Origin: JBOGXF01 sp050694275
GTDB taxonomy: Bacteria; Actinomycetota; CADDZG01; WHSQ01
DNA length: 10,588 nt
NCBI GenBank assembly: GCA_050694275.1
Contig: JBOGXF010000092.1
Coordinates: 1 to 10,588, forward strand
Direction of reading: 5' to 3'
Below the pieces are notes generated by a model. It was not told where the DNA came from. It worked only from the letters and a program-made list of their open reading frames with translations, and made no database searches. Positions 6,277-10,588 of this stretch are shown piece after piece. The position numbers and the translations under genes are program-made. Numbering within the stretch: the stretch's first letter is position 1; the number at the start of each line of letters is the position of its first letter.

Positions 6277-7787
6277 TGACCCGTGCGTCGCCACGGCGCG
6301 CGGCCTTGCTGCTTGCGCCGGTCGTAATCGGGGCGACGCTCGCGGTCGTCACTCCGATACGCGGAGACGCGCAGGAGGTTGTTGCCGGGGAGTGGATCGC
6401 CGGCGATCTCCACGTCCACACGACCTACAGTCACGACTCGTACGGGGGGCCCACCGACGACAACACCGGGCCCGACGAGGCCCACACGCTCGGCTATCCC
6501 GTGGCAGGACAGTTCGCCCTCGCCGCGACCCGCGGGCTCGATTATCTGGCGATCACCGACCACAACGACGTCAGGTCGGTTTCCGACCCCGGCTTCGGCG
6601 CCGCAGGAGTGATCCCGGTGCCCGGCTACGAGAACTCGCTCCGGGGGCACGCGCAGATGCTCGGTGCGATCAGGCTTTACGACAACGGCGACAGATCCGC
6701 CGACGCGGTCGAGCGCATCGCGGACGAGCTGCGCGCCGACGGCGGCGTCTTCCAGGTCAACCATCCCGCCGACGGCTCGACCGACTTCCCCAACGACTCG
6801 GACTGGGAGTACCTGTACGAGGTCGTCCCCGACACGGTCGAGGTGTGGAACATCTCGCGCCTTTACCAGCCCCCCGGTCCGTCTGGGTCGTCCAACGACG
6901 ACGCGGTCCGGTACTGGGAGGGGTGGCTGGATCGCGGGCATCGGGTCGGTGCGACCGGTGGCAGCGACTCGCACTGGGTCTCGACCAGCGCCGTGCAGGG
7001 AGTCGGCCAGCCGACGACCTGGGTCTTCGTCACCGAGCGAAGTGCCGCAGGCGTCCTTGAAGGCTTGCGGGCGGGACGCACCTTCATCACGCATCAACCC
7101 CCCAACTATCGTGGGCCGCGCGTCTTCCTCGAGGCCGACGCGGAAGGCGACGGCGAGTTCGAGTCGATGGTGGGCGACGCGGTTCCGCCGGGATCGACGC
7201 TGCGGGTGAGAATCGAGGGCGCGCCCGGCTCGTTCGTGCGCGTCGTCACGACCGGGAGTCAAGAGGCCTTCGCGCCGGTGCCGGTGGTGAGTGCATCGTT
7301 CACGCACGAATTCACGCAGCCTGAGGGAACAACCTGGGCGCGCGCCGAGATCTTCGAGCCCGACGCGCGCGCGGAGCGGTCATCCCTGTGCGACGACGAG
7401 CTCGGCTCGGAGACGACGTATTGCCGGAACCATCTGTTGATCCTGGCGATGACCTCGGCGATCTACTTCCAACCGGAATCCATCGCTACCGCGCTCGACT
7501 ACGTCGGCGACGAGCGCGGCCTCGGCGAGACCGTGCACCTCGCCGCCCGCCTGACGACCCTGGCCGGCGAGCCCGTCGTGGGCCGCACGGTGGCGTTTGA
7601 GATAGCCGAGCAGATGCTTTTCGCCACGACCGACGTGACCGGACTCGCCGAGGCGACCGCGTCGGTCCCGGACCACGGCCGCTCGCTGGAGGTCCGCGCC
7701 GTCTTCGCCGGCGACGACGTCTACCTGCCGTCGGAGGATTTCGCGACGATCACCTGGGGCGGCGGCCCCCCGCCCCGCGCAGCCTGA
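6276..7787 (+). CDS. Secreted CehA/McbA-type PHP metallohydrolase with C-terminal Ig-like domain
   Basis: A 503-residue protein whose first ~33 residues (MTRASPRR, then a hydrophobic stretch ending near GDAQ) form an export signal. The PHP fold follows, with GDLHVHTTYS (His46, His48), YLAITDHND (Asp95, His96), GYEN (Glu119), GHAQMLG (His125), QVNHPADG (His163) and GATGGSDSHW (Asp231, His233). These are the metal ligands expected of a PHP hydrolase. PTTWVFV followed by EGLRAGRTFIT is the signature C-terminal end of the CehA/McbA group, named after carbamate and carbaryl hydrolases; natural substrates of most members are unknown. Residues 280-400 are probably beta-rich, with a Cys372/Cys383 pair. 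Residues 402-493 form a Big-type Ig domain resembling that of the subtilase upstream. The ATG overlaps the previous stop (TGATG). An in-frame ATG at 6210 was rejected because it would lie 22 codons inside the ceramidase gene and spoil the signal peptide. The ribosome binding site is weak (GGG five bases before the start), and a 5-bp hairpin (6255-6267) precedes it, so coupling to upstream translation is likely. Confidence 0.88.
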   Translation: MTRASPRRAALLLAPVVIGATLAVVTPIRGDAQEVVAGEWIAGDLHVHTTYSHDSYGGPTDDNTGPDEAHTLGYPVAGQFALAATRGLDYLAITDHNDVRSVSDPGFGAAGVIPVPGYENSLRGHAQMLGAIRLYDNGDRSADAVERIADELRADGGVFQVNHPADGSTDFPNDSDWEYLYEVVPDTVEVWNISRLYQPPGPSGSSNDDAVRYWEGWLDRGHRVGATGGSDSHWVSTSAVQGVGQPTTWVFVTERSAAGVLEGLRAGRTFITHQPPNYRGPRVFLEADAEGDGEFESMVGDAVPPGSTLRVRIEGAPGSFVRVVTTGSQEAFAPVPVVSASFTHEFTQPEGTTWARAEIFEPDARAERSSLCDDELGSETTYCRNHLLILAMTSAIYFQPESIATALDYVGDERGLGETVHLAARLTTLAGEPVVGRTVAFEIAEQMLFATTDVTGLAEATASVPDHGRSLEVRAVFAGDDVYLPSEDFATITWGGGPPPRAA

Positions 7788-7802
7788 GCGCTTCAGGTCG
7801 CT

Positions 7803-7853
7803 CGACCTTGTTGTCTCCGGCCACCTCTCGGGTGGCTAATCGCAACAAGGTCG
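7803..7853. terminator. Bidirectional hairpin between convergent genes
   Basis: CGACCTTGTTG (7803-7813) is a perfect inverted match to CAACAAGGTCG (7843-7853). Inside it, GCCACC (7820-7825) pairs with GGTGGC (7831-7836) around a five-base loop. The two stems are separated by symmetrical six-base internal strands. The structure lies 16 bases after the PHP stop and three bases past the stop of the convergent hydrolase gene, so it is placed to end transcription from both sides. There is no long T run, which is usual for terminators in high-GC bacteria. The placement and perfect 11-bp arm are seen directly; termination is inferred. Confidence 0.75.
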
Positions 7854-7856
7854 CGC

Positions 7857-9653
7857 CTAGCCGGGCACGCAGCGCACCGCGGTGAGGGTGCACTGCTTGG
7901 GTGCCCTCCCGAGATCGACGCCGCGCAGGGTCACGAACGGCAGCGTCAGGTGACTCGGATTCTTCGCGTCGTGCAGCACGGTGTTGACCCCCGCGGTCCG
8001 CTTCGGCACGTACGCGTAGTAGCTGTCGACCGCCGGGGGCGTGTGGATCTGCACGACGAGCCGGTGACCCGGACGGAACACGTGCCCCACGGGGAAGACC
8101 TCGACGAGGTACTTGTACGTCTTGTTCGGCTCGATGAACGTCGGGTTCGTGTGCGGTCGATGCGGACGATAGATCATGCCTCCCTCAGTTTTGTCGCTCA
8201 GACCCTGCTGGATGGCGCGGTGGCTCGCCTTGAGGAGACCGCGCTGGAGGTAGTAGCGCGACCCGTCCGGGCCCTCGTCGATCAGCGATACGAAGATCTC
8301 GGTATCGATCTCGGTCGAGCTCATGTGCAGCGTCGCGGTCGAGGGTCCGACGAGGGCCGCCGGTCTTGAGAACTTGGGGCTTACGTACTCCACCAGATCG
8401 GGACCGTCGGCGGTGGTGAACGGCGATCCGGCCGTGTGGCCCGCCTGGTAGCTCCACGACTGCCGCGGGCTCCCGGCGATGTACGAGTCCGACCCTTCGT
8501 CCTTGCCCGGGGACTCGAGGGTGAGGCCCCCGACCTCGCGCAGGAAGAACCTCGTCCAGCTCGTGTCTTCGAGCGGGAACGTGCGTGAGTCCTTGTGGCC
8601 GTTCGGCTTGTTGTCGACCATCTCGAACAGAGTGCGCACGCTCGAGCGGGCCGGACGCGGCCCCCGTCCGAGCAGCCAGTGGTCGAGCCACGCCTTCCGG
8701 TCGCGCTCCATCGCGGCGCTTTGCTGGGTGCCGTGGTCGCCGTTGGACATGAGCAGTCGCTTGTATGGCGCGCTGTCGACCTCCTCGAATAGGTGATAGG
8801 GGCCGCGCGGCCCCGTCTGCTCGTCCTGATACGCCCCGGCGATGTGGATCGGTACCTCGATGCGCTCGGCGTAGGTGATGAGCGAACGAACCTGCCACCA
8901 GGTGTTGTCTGTGTCCTGTGTCCCCTGAACGATCGGGTCGTTGAGGATCGTGCGTCCGCGCGTCCTGAAGTTCTCGGCGCACCGAGGATCGCCGTTGTCG
9001 AGCCCGTCGAAGGTTCCCCCGCCGACGTCGAACAAGGGGCGGATCGCTCCGGTCCACAGGAGCGGGAACCCATAGTTCGACACCCCACCCGGATAGACGA
9101 TGCCGCGGTAGAGGTCGTCGATGAGACCCGACACCGACACCGCGTCGAGACTCGGGGGCCTCGTGGCGGCGATCATGAAGCCGGTGATGCCGCCGTAAGA
9201 GTGGCCGTAGTAGCCGATCTGTCCGTTGGACCACGGCTGCTTGCCGATCCATTCGATGACCTCGCGACCGTCGAGCGCGCTGCGCCACGAGAAGAGATCG
9301 AACTCGCCCCCGGAGCAGCCCGTGCCGCGTACGGATGCATGGATCGTGACGTAATCGTCGTAGAACTGCTTGGTGAGGGCGCGGCTCCCCTCGGCTCCCG
9401 TCGGATCCTCGCCGTCGGCCGACCCGCCGTCGTATCCGGACATCTCGAAGATCGTCGGGTAGGTGCGACCCTTCTTGAAGTCGTCGGGCATCCTGACGTT
9501 GATCGCGATCTCGATGCCGTCGCTCATCGTGACGTAGTCGGTCGGCGACGCGAAGGCGGGCGGCGCGGGGGACAGTAGGGCCGCCACGAGGCCGGTGAGC
9601 ACGGCGAGGCGCAGGAAGCGGCGCGTGCGCGTGCCATGCGGGTTGGTACCCAT
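7857..9653 (-). CDS. Secreted CocE/NonD-family (S15-like) alpha/beta hydrolase
   Basis: A 598-residue exported serine hydrolase of the CocE / X-Pro dipeptidyl-peptidase superfamily, whose members cleave esters, amides or X-Pro peptides. The signal peptide runs from MGTNPHGTRTRRF through a hydrophobic core to AFA at about residue 35; the RR is not a clean Tat motif. Family landmarks are YVTMSDGIEIA at the mature N-terminus, SVRGTGCSGGEFD, and WIGKQPWSNGQIGYYGHSYG with nucleophile Ser152. The probable acid is Asp277 in AGAYQDEQ and the probable base His307 in NGDHGTQ. The last ~180 residues form the jelly-roll XPDX_C-type domain. Two cysteines near the C-terminus (588 and 595) could form a disulfide. 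Start choice: ATG 9653 has GGGAGG four bases upstream, while the ATG at 9704 (17 residues longer) has its purine run directly against it. The gene follows a ceramidase-family gene on the same strand after 83 bases and is convergent with the PHP gene. The substrate cannot be told. Confidence 0.9.
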   Translation of the reverse strand: MGTNPHGTRTRRFLRLAVLTGLVAALLSPAPPAFASPTDYVTMSDGIEIAINVRMPDDFKKGRTYPTIFEMSGYDGGSADGEDPTGAEGSRALTKQFYDDYVTIHASVRGTGCSGGEFDLFSWRSALDGREVIEWIGKQPWSNGQIGYYGHSYGGITGFMIAATRPPSLDAVSVSGLIDDLYRGIVYPGGVSNYGFPLLWTGAIRPLFDVGGGTFDGLDNGDPRCAENFRTRGRTILNDPIVQGTQDTDNTWWQVRSLITYAERIEVPIHIAGAYQDEQTGPRGPYHLFEEVDSAPYKRLLMSNGDHGTQQSAAMERDRKAWLDHWLLGRGPRPARSSVRTLFEMVDNKPNGHKDSRTFPLEDTSWTRFFLREVGGLTLESPGKDEGSDSYIAGSPRQSWSYQAGHTAGSPFTTADGPDLVEYVSPKFSRPAALVGPSTATLHMSSTEIDTEIFVSLIDEGPDGSRYYLQRGLLKASHRAIQQGLSDKTEGGMIYRPHRPHTNPTFIEPNKTYKYLVEVFPVGHVFRPGHRLVVQIHTPPAVDSYYAYVPKRTAGVNTVLHDAKNPSHLTLPFVTLRGVDLGRAPKQCTLTAVRCVPG

Positions 9654-9657
9654 CGAA

Positions 9658-9663
9658 CCTCCC
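9658..9663 (-). promoter_or_regulatory. Ribosome binding site GGGAGG for the CocE-type hydrolase
   Basis: Reading the minus strand, GGGAGG is followed by four bases (TTCG) and the ATG at 9653. This decides the start over the upstream in-frame ATG at 9704. The hexamer and spacing equal those before the TTG of the subtilase gene. Confidence 0.6.
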
Positions 9664-9688
9664 AGGTCTGTCGTCCCTAGAACCCTTC

Positions 9689-9702
9689 GGCGCAACGGCG
9701 CC
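9689..9702. other. Small GC hairpin between the two minus-strand genes
   Basis: GGCGC (9689-9693) and GCGCC (9698-9702) pair around a four-base loop, in the gap between the ceramidase-family stop and the hydrolase start. It could slow transcription or be chance in GC-rich DNA. No T run follows on either strand and no promoter is recognisable in the gap. Confidence 0.25.
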
Positions 9703-9736
9703 ATCTCCTACCCAGGCCTGCGGGTTGGCCGCCGAC

Positions 9737-10588
9737 CTACTCGTCGATGCCGTAGGGGTGCATGTGGGTGTTGTCGCGCGAGCAGGCCGGCTCCGAGTCC
9801 CATGGGTCGCGCCCGGCGAGCTCGGCCGCGACGCACGTTACCCACGGCGCCATGACGCTCGTGGCGGAGACCGTCTCCTCGTAGTGACTCTCACCACATG
9901 GGTCGACCGCCTCGAGCGCACCGAGCGGGATCAGGCCGCCGCCATCTGAATCGTTCTGGGGGAGGCGGGTGAGCCAGAAGTCGTAGCCCGGGACGATGTA
10001 GCCGAGCTCGTCTTGTCCGAGGCCCAACACGAACTGATACTGCGCGTCGAACTGGTCGGTGATGATCGGCTCGAACGGCCGTCCCGTGTGCGCCTCCGGG
10101 CAGTCCTCGCGCCCGTAGCCTCCGATCTCGAGCTCGGGGAAGAGCTCTCCCGGCACGGTCAGGAACAGGGCCGGGCCGAGTTGGACCGCAACCATCTCGG
10201 TCTTGAACTGGGTCCCGGCCGCGGTCCCCGAGTAGACGCCGTCGCGGTGACCTTCGGTTCCCCATGACTCCGCACCTACGTAGGTCGGGACGTCGAACAC
10301 CCCGGCTGCGTTGAGTGCGCGGAGCGCGGTGTTGTCGGATTCCATGTAGAAGACGCGCCGCCGGAAGTCGAGATCGGAGATGCCCTGGACGGGCGCGGCC
10401 GCGAGTGCTTCCTCTGCCGCCAGGGCCACCTGCCGTCCGATCTCGAAAGTGCGGTCCCACGAGACCTCGGTGCCGAACCCGGGCACGTCGACGCGGAGCG
10501 GAGTCATGAGCCCGCCGACCGAGCCCGAGAAGTACACCGCCGTTCCGCCGAGATCCTGCTCGAGCACCTCCCGTGCCCCGTGGACGAA
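9737..10588 (-). CDS. Second neutral/alkaline ceramidase-family protein, C-terminal part (5' end outside window)
   Basis: An open minus-strand frame runs to the right edge and gives 283 residues before TAG (9737-9739). The first visible codons (FVHGAREVLEQDLGG) fit the family's post-histidine helix, so the GTG at 10567 is an internal codon and not the start. Landmarks are GGTAVYFSGSVGGLMTPL (the loop that holds the nucleophile in ceramidases), LFLTVPGELFPEL (zinc-site Glu at visible residue 147), LGLGQDELGYIVPGYDF (Tyr about 197) and a terminal HYEETVSATSVMAPW. The nucleophile loop has G-G-L-M-T-P where ceramidases have G-D-x-S-P, so Ser appears to be replaced, perhaps by Thr. The zinc histidines and export signal lie outside the window. 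The gene may share a transcript with the CocE-type hydrolase 83 bases downstream. It is a second family member in this window, clearly diverged from the one at 4450-6276. Family assignment is good; ceramidase activity is doubtful. Confidence 0.8.
   Translation of the reverse strand, partial: FVHGAREVLEQDLGGTAVYFSGSVGGLMTPLRVDVPGFGTEVSWDRTFEIGRQVALAAEEALAAAPVQGISDLDFRRRVFYMESDNTALRALNAAGVFDVPTYVGAESWGTEGHRDGVYSGTAAGTQFKTEMVAVQLGPALFLTVPGELFPELEIGGYGREDCPEAHTGRPFEPIITDQFDAQYQFVLGLGQDELGYIVPGYDFWLTRLPQNDSDGGGLIPLGALEAVDPCGESHYEETVSATSVMAPWVTCVAAELAGRDPWDSEPACSRDNTHMHPYGIDE

Noticed and set aside
5299..7307. Long open frames on the minus strand opposite the ceramidase and PHP genes
   Set aside because: They are typical GC-rich shadow frames: rich in Arg, Gly and Ala, without domains, and overlapping well-supported genes.
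8793..9578. 261-codon plus-strand open frame opposite the CocE-type hydrolase
   Set aside because: It is a mirror of the strongly supported hydrolase frame, and its protein shows no recognisable motif.
9560..9653. Twin-arginine (Tat) signal in the CocE-type hydrolase
   Set aside because: RR is present, but the following residues do not fit the R-R-x-F-L-K pattern well; general Sec export is at least as likely.
1..10588. CRISPR array, prophage, transposon or defence island
   Set aside because: No regular spacer repeats, transposase, integrase, tRNA or known defence domains were seen; the window is ordinary chromosomal secreted-hydrolase content.

Overview
The window is a high-GC stretch (roughly two thirds G+C by eye) with codon use strongly biased to G or C in third positions. 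Signs that suggest an actinobacterial or similar high-GC soil or sediment bacterium are a probable TTG start, GGGAGG ribosome binding sites, start/stop-overlapping genes, and secreted subtilase/FG-GAP and CehA/McbA proteins of a type common in Actinomycetota. Taxonomy is an inference, because no rRNA or tRNA gene is present.

Layout. Bases 1-199 hold the 3' end of a CsaA-family tRNA-binding-domain protein, the only cytoplasmic housekeeping-type gene. After a 120-base gap, three plus-strand genes follow with overlapping stops and starts. They are a 1377-residue secreted S8 subtilase with an eight-motif FG-GAP-type propeller and C-terminal beta-sandwich domains (320-4453), a secreted neutral/alkaline-ceramidase-family protein (4450-6276), and a secreted CehA/McbA-type PHP metallohydrolase with a C-terminal Ig-like domain (6276-7787). 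A nested 51-base hairpin at 7803-7853 sits between convergent genes and probably terminates both. On the minus strand, read right to left, come a second ceramidase-family protein that enters from the right edge (10588-9737) and a secreted CocE/NonD-type alpha/beta hydrolase (9653-7857).

How the genes may work together. Four complete genes carry export signals and all are predicted hydrolases. The window therefore looks like two convergent cassettes for extracellular breakdown: protease + ceramidase-like + PHP on one side, ceramidase-like + CocE-like acyl/peptidyl hydrolase on the other. The same protein family occurs in both cassettes, and the protease and PHP protein share a similar C-terminal Ig-like domain, which supports a functional link. 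The actual substrates cannot be read from the sequence. I see no CRISPR array, mobile element, prophage, RNA gene or defence system. The most interesting element is the coupled three-gene cassette, offered as a candidate system and not as a proven one.
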